Source: Tubulanus polymorphus
Taxonomy: Eukaryota; Nemertea; Palaeonemertea; Tubulaniformes; Tubulanidae
DNA length: 64,000 bases
Assembly (NCBI RefSeq): GCF_964204645.1
Contig: NC_134027.1
Coordinates: forward strand, 15,986,485-16,050,484
Direction of reading: 5' to 3'
Under the pieces are notes generated by a model. The model was not told the origin of the DNA and did no database searches. It saw only the letters and a program-made list of their open reading frames with translations. This document shows, one piece after another, positions 10,885 through 20,967 of this stretch. How positions within the stretch are numbered: the first letter of the stretch is position 1; the number at the start of each line of letters is the position of its first letter. A program made the translations under genes and the position numbers.

Positions 10885-11643
10885 ATGGTAGAATTTAAAG
10901 AATACAGAATATTTGTTGATTCTAGAAGACTTACAAATTATAAATCATATAATTTACTAGTACAATTAGATAGAGAATTCAAGAATTGTGTAGATTTAAG
11001 ATTTGTAAATATAAGTTTATGTAATTCTTTTTACAATGTATCGGATAAAACTATTGAACATAGAGTCTTTTTAATTCATGATAGAAATAAAAGTAAATGG
11101 TTTCATCTTTATCTTAAACCAGGATTATATAATTTAGATACATTAGCGCAGGAAATTAATAGAAGAGCTCGGTTGAAAATGGGTGCATCTGCTGGATTTG
11201 GATTAAAACTGATTAAAAGTGATAGCTCCGATAAAATAAGAATAAAATTAGGTAATGAAGATCAACATCAATTTCTAGTTAAAAAACCTTTAGCTAAAAT
11301 TTTAGGAATAACCCCAGATGTAAGGATGCGCAATGCTGATGCTACACCAAACTTAATACCTTTTACACACTTTTATATTTATTGCAATTTAATTGATCCT
11401 ACAAAAACATTCGAAGCAACTAAAGATGTAACTTGTAATTCTGGTTTATTGAATATTTTACCATTAAAGAATGTTAAAGAATTTGGAACACAAATAAATT
11501 ATAATTTAACAGAATGTGATTTCAAACCATGCATTCCTCAATTTATTAATTTTAGATTAGAAATTAGAAATCATAATGGATATTTAATTGATTTAAATAA
11601 TTTCCCTGTAATTTATGAATTAGTTATAAGATGTAGAGAGTAA
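10885..11643 (+). CDS. Probable Polinton minor capsid (penton) protein
   Basis: Intact 252-residue beta-rich protein. The opening EYRIFVDSRRLTNYKSYNLL, the internal FHLYLKPGLYNLDTLAQEIN and the LAKILGI stretch near residue 140 resemble the single jelly-roll penton proteins of Polintons and related viruses. It would close the capsid vertices. Length fits that family. It is the one gene of the block whose ATG lacks the TAAATG context (ACAAATG). It stands between the small polymerase-linked gene and a string of small proteins. The assignment is by overall resemblance and gene context; a structure prediction would settle it. Confidence 0.6.
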   Translation: MVEFKEYRIFVDSRRLTNYKSYNLLVQLDREFKNCVDLRFVNISLCNSFYNVSDKTIEHRVFLIHDRNKSKWFHLYLKPGLYNLDTLAQEINRRARLKMGASAGFGLKLIKSDSSDKIRIKLGNEDQHQFLVKKPLAKILGITPDVRMRNADATPNLIPFTHFYIYCNLIDPTKTFEATKDVTCNSGLLNILPLKNVKEFGTQINYNLTECDFKPCIPQFINFRLEIRNHNGYLIDLNNFPVIYELVIRCRE

Positions 11644-11653
11644 TTTTTTTCAC

Positions 11654-11663
11654 TATATAAATG
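11654..11663 (+). promoter_or_regulatory. TATATAAATG start motif
   Basis: Exact decamer overlapping the ATG of the gene at 11661. Confidence 0.5.
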
Positions 11664-11999
11664 AATATTACTGTTGGACCGAGTATATGTTTTGGGTTTG
11701 ATTTTAAACATGGCAAAGAAATGAGAATTAAACTAAATGATGTAATTACTGATATAAAAAGTAAATCATTTAACAATGCATCAATGATTAATAAAGAAAA
11801 TTATAATATAGAAAAAGTAATTGATTTAATTAAATCACCTTTAGAATATTATGAATTAAATGAAGATGGAATTATTGATGATATTAAAAACATATTAACC
11901 AAAATATATGATAATCGTAAAAGTAGTAATGAAATAAATGTTGAATTAATCACTAAGATAACTGAATATTTTGATGATAGTAATTTTTTTGATAAATAA
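11661..11999 (+). CDS. Small Polinton protein, unknown
   Basis: Intact 112-residue acidic, helix-prone protein (VIDLIKSPLEYYELNEDGII, DIKNILTKIYDNRKSSNEIN) with no motif I recognise. The next gene starts directly on the stop codon (TAAATG), so the two are probably expressed together or from adjacent late-type motifs. It is not a recognisable adenain-type protease, which I do not find anywhere in the element. Confidence 0.5.
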   Translation: MNITVGPSICFGFDFKHGKEMRIKLNDVITDIKSKSFNNASMINKENYNIEKVIDLIKSPLEYYELNEDGIIDDIKNILTKIYDNRKSSNEINVELITKITEYFDDSNFFDK

Positions 12000-12221
12000 A
12001 TGAGTGATAATAAGTGGATAATAACTGGATTATATAATGGAGCATTACTATCAGTTGGAACTGTTGGTTATTCAATGGTATTAAAAAAAGTATTTAAAAT
12101 GGGAAGTGTTAATGTTGATATATTTGATATCAATGATATCTTAAAATTAACATTAGCAGTTACTTTATCTAATTTAACTATTGATTATTTGGAAAAACAA
12201 AAATATATTCCTCCTATATAA
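12000..12221 (+). CDS. Small hydrophobic Polinton protein
   Basis: Intact 73-residue protein with a hydrophobic first half (GLYNGALLSVGTVGYSMVL) and a second hydrophobic stretch (ILKLTLAVTLSNLTI), suggesting two membrane-associated helices. Its ATG follows the stop of the previous gene without a gap (ATAAATAAATG). Function unknown; small membrane proteins are common in Polintons and may belong to the virion or act in entry or exit. Confidence 0.5.
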   Translation: MSDNKWIITGLYNGALLSVGTVGYSMVLKKVFKMGSVNVDIFDINDILKLTLAVTLSNLTIDYLEKQKYIPPI

Positions 12222-12224
12222 ATG
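12215..12224 (+). promoter_or_regulatory. TATATAAATG motif before a 7-codon relic
   Basis: Exact decamer followed by ATG and only six further codons before TAA at the next motif; probably a relic of a lost gene start. Confidence 0.35.
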
Positions 12225-12245
12225 CATAATTATTTTACTAAATAA

Positions 12246-12668
12246 ATGGCTTCTGCAGTTATAACTATTATAGGATCGGCAATTGTTAACGCTTAAGCAT
12301 TTACTGGTGGTGGTTATTTATTTAAGCATATTGATAAAAATGGATCATTAACAGAACAAAAAAGACATAACTTAGCATTAGAAAAATACAATAAAGCAGC
12401 AGAAGAATATAGAGAAAAGAGGCAAAACTATATGGATTATTTTAACAAGGAATTATATGATCAGAAGATTTCACATAGAGATTTTCAATCAGTTGATGAT
12501 GCAATGAGTTTATATAACGCGGTAACCAATAAAGAAAAATTACATCTATACAAACCTAATTTATCAGATTATTATACACCAAGTAAAGAACAACAGAAAT
12601 ATGAAATAATATGGATTTTAGGTGGAACTGTTATTGTTATATTTGTAGCGTATAGTTTTACTAATTAG
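12246..12668 (+). pseudogene. Small membrane protein, one nonsense codon
   Basis: One frame of 140 codons begins at an ATG in CTAAATAAATG. It has a hydrophobic N-terminus (VITIIGSAIVNA), an in-frame TAA at codon 17, a glycine-rich FTGGGYLFKH stretch, a charged helical middle (KYNKAAEEYREKRQNYMDYF) and a C-terminal transmembrane segment (IIWILGGTVIVIFVAYSF). Without the single TAA it would be an intact two-anchor membrane protein. The 78-residue part from the Met at 12432 stays open. Confidence 0.5.
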
Positions 12669-12688
12669 TAAATTTGTTTGCTAAATAA

Positions 12689-13030
12689 ATGGATGATAAT
12701 ATTGATATCATTCCTCATGATATAAATAAAACTAAATTCAAAATATATTTAGAAAAACAAATATTAGAATTTGAAAATGATTTAAAAGTTAAAAAGAAAA
12801 AATATTTAAAATCTAAAATTATGTATTATTTTATTATCAGTGGTTCGGTTACAATTAGTTCGGTAATAACATTTCTAGCAATATTCAGTCCATTAACACC
12901 TTTAGCTATATCAATTGGTGTATTAGGATTATCATCAAGTGTTTTAACTGGTATAAGTTCAAAATTAAATATAAAAAGTAATAAAGAAAAAATTAAAACT
13001 AATATAAAAGAAATTAATAAACTAAAATAA
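12689..13030 (+). CDS. Small membrane protein with two transmembrane segments
   Basis: Intact 113-residue protein with charged, coiled-coil-like ends and two adjacent hydrophobic segments in the middle (YYFIISGSVTISSVITFLAI, then PLAISIGVLGLSSSVLTGI), a hairpin-like membrane topology. It starts in CTAAATAAATG and ends 24 bases before the capsid frame. Function unknown. Confidence 0.5.
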   Translation: MDDNIDIIPHDINKTKFKIYLEKQILEFENDLKVKKKKYLKSKIMYYFIISGSVTISSVITFLAIFSPLTPLAISIGVLGLSSSVLTGISSKLNIKSNKEKIKTNIKEINKLK

Positions 13031-13054
13031 CGCTAGATTATATAATAAGTTTAA

Positions 13055-13882
13055 ATGGCCATATAACAGTTGAAGAACAAGATAAATTATATTCCTGCAA
13101 TAGATTTTAACAAAAATATTACATATAAAAATTTAGTTTTAAATTCATTAATTGATTTATATATTTATGTTACTGAAACTAATTATTTTATTGTTAAGAT
13201 GGAAAATATATTTCATGTGTAAACAATTAATTTTAAAAATTTAAATGAGGCAAAACAATGGTTATTAAAATCTAATATGAAGTATTGGCAGAACCAATTA
13301 AATTTTGCTGTTTATTGCGCAACAACAGGATGTGGAATTAGTTGGAATGATCATTTAAACGAACCAAGTTTACCATTGATGTCATCACTCTTTAGATTTC
13401 ATACATACTTTCAAACAAAATTAATATTAGATGAATTAGAATGTCCTTTACCAGGTTCAAAATATTTTAAAGAATTGAATAATAATATTAATTTTTCTAA
13501 GTTTTATAAAATATGTAATGAATTTAATATTAATTCAAATAAAGATTTTAGAGCAAAAATTGGAACAATGGGTGGATAAGGAATATTATATACTAACGAA
13601 TTTGGAAAAATAATGACAAATTCCGATATGAGAACACTAAATTGGAATGAATTACCAAAATATTATAATAATATACAACAACAAAACAATAATGGTTGGG
13701 TTAATTTCATTTTAGAAAATAGTGAAGGTTTTACTAAAGCTGGAATACAAAGAATAAATCAATCTATTAGAACTTATTTGCTATGTATTTTAGGCGCTCA
13801 AGTTGAAACAAGATCACCAATAGTTGGAAATTTTAATACATCATTTGATACACAGAAACAATTCAAAGTTTCAAAACTCATT
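13055..13882 (+). pseudogene. Polinton major capsid protein, N-terminal part
   Basis: A single frame from ATG 13055 (TTTAAATG) encodes the start of the major capsid protein. It carries the very characteristic NFAVYCATTGCGIS stretch near codon 90, a PLPGSKYFKE stretch near 133, a CNEFNINSNKDFR stretch, and AGIQRINQSIRTYLLCILGA near codons 230-250. Three in-frame TAA codons (codon 4, codon 55, and 13577) interrupt it without any frameshift. At about 13883 the gene is cut by the hairpin satellite; the last ~28 codons of the open frame (to 13966) are satellite. The complementary C-terminal half lies at 643-1299; a middle portion is missing from the window. Confidence 0.8.
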
Positions 13883-15254
13883 TTGAATAGTCTAAAGTAC
13901 ACAAATAATGATTTAGAGTTGGGTCTTAGGTTTATGGGTCTTAGGTTTAGTGACACCTATATATAATATACTAAACCTAAGACCCATAAACCTAAGACCC
14001 CCAAATATCTCGTCTCTGATAAATGAACCAAATTTAAATAGGCCATCGATGTATCATTTTAACTAATATCTATATATTAGAACCATTTTGAATAGTCTAA
14101 CGTACACAAATAATGATTTAGAGTCGGGTCTTAGGTTTATGGGTCTTAGGTTTAGTGACACCTATATATAATATACTAAACCTAAGACCCATACACCTAA
14201 GACCCCCAAATATCTCGTCTCTGATAAATGAACTAAATTTTAATAGGCCATCGATGGATCATTTTAACTAATATCTATATATTAGAACCATTTCGAATAG
14301 TCTAAAGTACACAAATAATAACTTAGAGTCGGGTCTTAGGTTTATGGGTCTTAGGTTTAGTGACACCTATATATAATATACTAAACCTAAGACCTATAAA
14401 CCTAAGACCCTCAAATACGTCTCTGATAAATAAACCAAATTTAAATAGGCCATCGATGGATCATTAACTAATATCTATATATTAGAACCATTTTGAATAG
14501 TCTAAATTACACAAATAATGATTTAGAGTCGGGTCTTAGGTTTATGGGTCTTAGGTTTAGTGACACCTATATATAATATACTAAACCTAAGACCCATAAA
14601 CCTAAGACCCCCAAATATCTCGTCTCTGATAAATGAACCAAATTTTAATAGGCCATCGATGGATCATTTTAACTAATATCTATATATTAGAACCATTTCG
14701 AATAGTCTAAAGTACACAAATAATAACTTAGAGTCGGGTCTTAGGTTTAGTGACACCTATATATAATATACTAAACCTAAGACCTATAAACCTAAGACCC
14801 TCAAATACGTCTCTGATAAATAAACCAAATTTAAATAGGCCATCGATGGATCATTAACTAATATCTATATATTAGAACCATTTTGAATAGTCTTAAGTAC
14901 ACAAATAATGATTTAGAGTCGGGTCTTAGGTTTATGGGTCTTAGGTTTAGTGACACCTATATATAATATACTAAACCTAAGACCTATAAACCTAAGACCC
15001 CCAAATATCTCGTCTCTGATAAATGAACCAAATTTAAATGGGCCATCGATGGATCATTTTAACTGATATCTATATATTAGAACCATTTTGAATAGTCTAA
15101 AGTACACAAATAATGATTTAGAGTCGGGTCTTAGGTTTATGGGTCTTAGGTTTAGTATATTATATATAGGTGTCACTAAACCTAAGACCCCCTAAACATA
15201 AGACCTAACGGGTCTTAGGTCTTAGGTTTAGGGGGTCTTAGGTTTAGTGACACC
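13883..15254. repeat. Satellite of ~205 bp with internal hairpin, seven copies
   Basis: The copies start at about 13921, 14126, 14331, 14531, 14736, 14921 and 15126 counted from GGGTCTTAGG, giving a period of 185-205 bp. Each unit has a perfect or near-perfect inverted repeat of about 31 bp (GGGTCTTAGGTTTATGGG... and its complement) around an 18-bp AT-rich loop GACACCTATATATAATAT. The last copy has the loop in the opposite orientation. The array ends in a 29-bp perfect inverted repeat, 15169-15197 against 15226-15254. It interrupts the capsid gene. No coding content. Confidence 0.9.
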
Positions 15255-15600
15255 CCGATGTTGACGGTTTAAAGTTGCTGAGCAGAGTGATTAGTTTGTG
15301 AACTTACAACGCGTTTTTATTGTCAGAAAATGACTTGTCCGAACACGATTTACGGTTTCACTTGTTGTTGTGAAATATTTTTAGCCCAAACTCGTTCATG
15401 ATTTCACAATAGCCGTTAAAAGACGCCATCTTGGAATTATCCCCCACTTCCCCGCACGCACGCACGCACGCACACTCACACACGCTCCGCGCGCGCACGT
15501 GTATAAGGAATACGCAATATTGAGTTCGATTTAACCGATCGCTCACTCACTCGCTTTCACACACTCGCATGAACGAACCGTGACTTACGGATTTACGGAA
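15255..15600 (+). other. 5' flank of interrupted zinc-protein gene
   Basis: No reading frame of note. A GCACGCACGCAC microsatellite (about 15455-15500) and a GCCATCTTGG word (about 15427) precede the start codon at 15601. This is presumably the 5' untranslated region and promoter of the gene cut by the foldback element. Confidence 0.4.
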
Positions 15601-15618
15601 ATGTCTGGCGAATTTGTT
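15601..15618 (+). pseudogene. First six codons of zinc-protein gene, cut off by insertion
   Basis: ATG TCT GGC followed by GAATTTGTT, which is the left copy of the 9-base target duplication. The rest of the frame resumes at 26641 directly after the mobile element with GAATTTTTT in the same phase. The 11-kb insertion therefore separates the start codon from its gene. Confidence 0.65.
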
Positions 15619-17218
15619 ACCCCTGTGAAGCTGGCTTCCGGTTCCCGGTTCCTTATTCGGCTCCCGATTCAAAATGCTTTTGAACCGGGAGCCGAATCGG
15701 GAACCGGGAACCGGGAGCCGGCTACTGGTTCAGCTCCCGATTCAAAATGCTGTTGAACCGGGAGCCGAATCGGGAACCGGGAACCGGGAGCCGGCTACTG
15801 GTTCAGCTCCCGATTCAAAATGCTTTTGAACCGGGAGCCGAACCGGGAACCGGGAGCCGGCTACTGGTTCAGCTCCCGATTCAAAATGCTTTTGAACCGG
15901 GAGCCGAATCGGGAACCGGGAACCGGGAGCCGGCTACTGGTTCAGCTCCCGATTCAAAATGTGAAGCTGGCTACTTATTCGCCAGGTGGCGCTGGTGTAC
16001 ACTGTGCTGTAGTCCAGACATTTTACGTAACTATGTCTACTCTGCTGATAAACAAACTCGACCTCGACCTTGACAAGAAATCGCCAGGTGTGGCGCGAGC
16101 CAATCCAGACGTCTAAACACGATTGCGTATGCGACCGCGAGACTTGCGGTCGCTATACGTCAGTAAGCTGCGTCTATTAATAACATAACTTGGTTTAAGA
16201 ACGTGCGTATTGCTCGGTCGTTTTTCTCGTCACCAATCGACTTCTTCATATGTTATTCGCCTCTTTAATCATTTAATCAATAAACCATCGATTGTTCCCG
16301 AGCTATAGGGTATTTATTAGTCAGCACTGAAAGGGTTAACAAGAGAGAAAGTTTCTAACGAAAGTTATCGAATCCCCAAGACAACAATATCTGCAAGCCC
16401 ATGAAATTGTAAGATATAAAATAAACAGACGCTTTCTGCCTACCGTATAAATCACCCTTCATGCAGGGTAAATCCATTGTCGAAGATGAAAAAACAATCA
16501 CTTCAATATTCTATTAAACTTAATATTTTCCTATCTATCAAATTCCATAGAAAAAAGACCGGGAACCGGGAGCCGGAACCGATTCGGCTCCCGATTCAAA
16601 ATCATTTTGAATCGGGAGCCGAATCGGGAACCGGTAGCCGGCTCCCGGTTCAAAACCATTTTGAATCGGGAGCCGAACCTGGAACCGGGAACCGGTAGCC
16701 GGCTCCCGATTCAAAATGTGAAGCTGGCTACTTATTCGATTCGACTCTATTGCGGACAGGTAAATGTTATGATTGCGTAACTATGGTGTCTGCTCTCAAG
16801 TGCTAACCGCAACCTTGACCACCAGTCGAGACGAGGCCAATCGAGACGTCTAAACACATCGCGCAACCAGGTGTGCTGACCGCGAGCGTTGCCCGGAGCG
16901 TTGACCTGCACTTTGACTCAGCAACTCATAATATCTTCTTTCATTCATTGAAGGTTTTGTGAAATAAGCGAAATCCTCGGAAATTTCTTTCCTTTTAAAA
17001 ACTGCCAGCTGCTGCTACTACGTCATCATTCCGATATGTATGAAGCTACGAGATAGATTGTACGCGTGACTTGTGATATGTAGTTTTTCCCACAGCCAAA
17101 TGGGTTAATGCCCTGGGCCCGGCTTAGGTGATAATTCGAATTGAAAGTGCTTTATTCTAGTTAGTGAATTCGATGATTAAATCTCTTTCACAAACGCTAA
17201 TTAGGGAAGAATTTACTA
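15619..17218 (+). repeat. Left inverted arm of foldback element
   Basis: Matches 24828-26640 inverted. It contains about four copies of an ~84-bp GC-rich tandem unit (15640-15960) made of GGGAACCGGGAGCCGG and GCTCCCGATTCAAAATG words, a second cluster at 16555-16720, and non-repetitive sequence up to AAACGCTAATTAGGGA. Open frames across the tandem units are artefacts of the repeat period. Confidence 0.85.
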
Positions 17219-19659
17219 ATTAGAAGTATCTACAAATAGAAGTCTAATACCTGGACACAACAAATCACCAGGTGATGGCACGAGCCAATTCAGACGTCTA
17301 AACACGATTGCGTAAACATGTCTGCTGATAAGAGCTAAAGTTAACCTCTACCTCAACCACCATAACAATGTGGAAGCCAATGGAGACGTCTTAACAAACA
17401 CCACGTGCGTGCCGATGTCTGCAACTCTAGTAAATATTTGATCAGAACAGAATTAGAAAAGAATGGATTTATTTTCACCATTTCACCCAACATTTGAATC
17501 CTTGAGGAAGGATAAAATTATTTAAAATTACATGTTCAACTGAATGAATTTTTTTTTGAAATAATGTTTATTTGTTTAATTTGTTTGCAACGGAAAATTT
17601 TCAGTCTTTGGCAATAATGAAAATGTCTGCTGATTGTGGTTTAACACGAAACATTTGGACACATCAATTTATGACTAACCAATTAATGACAAACATTTAA
17701 AGGATTAAAACATAATTTCCGTGACCAGTTTAAGAAAATATGTCTGTCATTGATTCTTATGCCCCGCTGGAAATATTTTATTTGGTGAATCCCATTGTGT
17801 GTTCCTTGAGGTACCCCATAAAAAGTGCGTATTGCAATATCGCTTTGAAATCCTTAATGCTTTGATATTTTGGAAAAACCTTTCAAACCTTCACGGCCGT
17901 TAGGCTAAATCTAAATATCAGTTTATAGCGTAATATTTTCGTCTGTGTGCAATGGCAATCGTTTGAATGGCGAATAAATTCGTATTCAATTCAGATGTCT
18001 CTAACGCGTTTGCATAACTATGTCAGATGCTGGCGAGCGGTTACCTCGACCTTGGCCACCAGATAAGGCGAGCTGTCAATCAACACCACGTCTTGCCGAG
18101 GTCAGTGGTTTCAAAGTTGCTATGCGCAAGTATACGGTATTCCCCAGTCCATACGTCTTTTCGTATGTCTGGTGATCGAGCGGCAGATAACACTGCTCAA
18201 TCAGATGGTCTAGACTGTGGCTTCTCTAATATCTGGACACATCCAGTCTTAAAAAACCACAATCAGCAAACATTTTCATTATTGCCAAAGTTGCCAAAGA
18301 CTGAAAATTTTCCGTTGCAAACAAATTAAACAAATTAACAGATATTCATTGAAAAAATTCATTCAGTTGAACATGTAATTGTAAATAATGTTATCCTCCC
18401 TCAAGCATTGAAATGCTGGGTGAAATGGTGAAATTAAATCCATTCTTTTCTAACACATCAATGTATTCAGTTATCGCGACTCACAGGATGACTTGACCGA
18501 TCGGATGGATTTTATTTGTCAGTTTGCTAATCGACCTAAGTGACACCGCTTGCCCGGTCGTAAGAAGCCAGGTGTCCTTTTATTTAAGCATATCAATCGG
18601 ATTGCCCCGTGCTCTATTAAATATTGTGAATCTAGTTTTCAAAATGATATTAGTTTTCTCTGCATGTCTGCCGAATATTTGTAAACGAAATTTGGCCAGC
18701 ACATACCATGGAAATAGTTATCAATAGAATAATAGAAATGATGTTTTATTCTCTGAAGAACCATGTTGGTGCCGGGACATTTCCTCACAGAGGGAGATAT
18801 CTTCAGCGAAATGGCTGATGATGTGTTTATATTTCAGTTTGTTATGATTTTATATGTTATACTTAATCCAATGCCTAATTCTAATAATTATTCATATTTT
18901 GGCCAGGGTTATTAAGTACCAAATCTGAATTGTCACATCTACATGAACACCCATCAAATAACTGTGATGTGTTCCCCCCCCCCCCCAAAAAAAAAAACTC
19001 CAACCAAGATTACGCTGGTTGAGTGCATAGAAACCACAGGGTTCCAGGTGTGTAATGATGAGAAGCTGTAAATGTAGCGTGACCAGAGCGCTTCTGTTAA
19101 ACATCAATCTACAAGCGCGTAGATGAACTGAGAATACTGCCTCCCGAGCGCAAACAAATCAATTGATTGTTCCCAGTCATAAAACGCTTTTAGTGCATGA
19201 GCAATGCAACCCCCAGTGATAGGAGAATGAATGCAACGTAAGTCACTCAAGCCGCCTGTATCCGCCATGGCACTTTTTTCGTATGCTGCGTAAAATGGTT
19301 ATAGTGGGATTCGAACCCAATAGCTTGTGATAAACTAGGCACCTAAGTAATCGAAATACCGAACAGAAATCAACATCCTCCTATTTTAATTTCCGGAATA
19401 TTTCAGAATTAATTTCAAGTATATTATCAATCAGTGATTATGACAGATGTGAGCGTTCACTTCAAATGTAAGTAAGTTTGGACGAATTTTGGTGGCCTAT
19501 CTCAGATGAAAGCCTTGACTATTTACTACAAAATAACACGAACTTGTAATGCATGGAAACAAACGGCAAATGAGCTATTCCGGTATATCTATCGCGATGC
19601 CCCGATGCCGATGGCCGCCCGAAGATTGATGTCTTGTTGGTTGGATTTTACTAGGGCTC
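17219..19659. repeat. Foldback interior with ~0.2-kb inverted repeats
   Basis: Inverted repeats of about 215 bp at 17452-17664 and 18231-18456 share AATTTGTTTGCAACGGAAAA and flanking sequence, forming a ~1.0-kb palindromic unit that may be another nested element. At 18972-19000 there is a poly-C/poly-A run. No convincing gene; short open frames show no family features. Confidence 0.7.
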
Positions 19660-20958
19660 GCAAAAGGTAGAAAGTTTCTAATGTCCGATCGACAGTACCG
19701 GTAGCGCCGCTACTTAGCAATAATAAGAACTAATGTTATTGACGATGTTTTGTTAAGTGGAAAGACGCCGAGTACCAGTATATATCCGATAGGTTCGAAT
19801 CCCCAATTTCTTCGGAATGATTTGATTTTAAAATAGCGATCGTGTTAATAGATTTGGTGTACCTTATTATACTTACCCACCGTCAACACACCTGCCGGAT
19901 GTGAAACGGAGGACGTCCTATTCCAATGACGCTAAAGATTTTGTGTTAATTTTATGGTACTGTAACGGCGGTATGAATTAAATTCAGCTTAGACTGAGAG
20001 AAAAGTATTTTAAGGCAAACTCTAATGGGCTAACTGCACATCATCGAAAGACTTCTCATCCATCGATACTTGATAAAAATGAAATAAACATCTAGTTCCA
20101 ATTATCTCATGTAAGCATAACATTTATTTTGAAAATCTCAACCATACATCAAAACATTAAAGCCTTCTATATCAAATGCAATCTTTTGCTAACATAAACA
20201 ATAGACAAATGGCCATATCTCTATCATATTAATTATATCACGAATGCTAAATATTGCGATATTAATTGAAATCGTTCAACCAACAAATGGATTTACGTAG
20301 TTAACATAATATCATCACAAACCATTCATATCCTTGGCAAAGGACTTATAAGCTTTTAGAATATCCAACCAGGAAAACTTTAGTCTCATTTCTATGCGAG
20401 TAGAAATACATTATCATTATAACATCCATGTCTTTGCATTATATATAACATCCATATCTGTGCATTATATATATGTTTTTAATGTCATATCGCTTAATAA
20501 TAATCAATCCAATAATTAAATTAATAATACTAATTTATTTATAAATTAATAATTGATAATTAAACTATCAACTCTGCTATAATTGAGTTACACATGAGGT
20601 AAAAAATTTATGACATAAAAACTCCTGTCAGAGTAATAGAAGTAACTGTCTAATACATGAAATAACACATTTTATACAATGAACTGAGCTCGGAATCTGA
20701 TGAAAATATTCAATCTGAGATCTTACGAATGATGTTATTTTAGCCCTCTACTTCTGAAAACTGAATAGCGCGCTGTGAACTTCAACTTCAAAACAAATTT
20801 GTTGAACAGCAGTGTATCTAAAAACTGTACGTACAGTGTACCGCGAACTGAACGCGGCGTCTTCTCACTTAGAAAATTATCGACTTGACAGATTAGTTCG
20901 ATTTTCGACCGCGGCGGCGCTATACGACATTGGACAAAAGAAACTTTCTACCTTTTGC
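19660..20958 (+). mobile_element. Complete 1.3-kb MITE with perfect 9-bp target duplication
   Basis: The termini are GCAAAAGGTAGAAAGTTTC and the exact inverse GAAACTTTCTACCTTTTGC. The flanking nine bases are CTAGGGCTC at 19651-19659 and again at 20959-20967. The element is 1299 bp, has no coding capacity, and has an AT-rich second half with palindromic TTAATAATTGATAATTAA-type words. A GGTTCGAATCCC box near 19792 resembles a tRNA B box. The partial copy at 1-642 is the same family in inverse orientation. The 9-bp duplication suggests mobilisation by a Mutator-like transposase. Confidence 0.92.
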
Positions 20959-20967
20959 CTAGGGCTC

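Noticed and set aside
11661-11999. Polinton cysteine protease
   Set aside because: Length and residues do not show the His/Asp/Cys pattern; no protease was found in the block at all.
1330-13966. Alternative genetic code with TAA read as Gln
   Set aside because: Genes such as the integrase and the 11661 and 12000 genes clearly end on TAA right before the next start, the polymerase also has frameshifts and a deletion, and flanking regions use the standard code. Decay explains the stops.
15747-16698. Open frames in the CCGGGAACCGGGAGCCG repeats, and the matching ones at 26143-26634
   Set aside because: They are products of the tandem period, occur in several frames and in both inverted arms.
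19297-19375. tRNA gene on the minus strand (GGGTTCGAATCCC box)
   Set aside because: The 3' acceptor strand TATAACC has no partner at the 5' side and no cloverleaf can be drawn; a tRNA-derived SINE relic is more likely.
1-20958. The inverted pair 1-642 and 19660-20300 as terminal inverted repeats of the Polinton
   Set aside because: The right copy is part of a complete 1299-bp element with its own inverted ends and a perfect 9-bp duplication, and it lies inside the foldback element. The pair is two copies of one MITE family.
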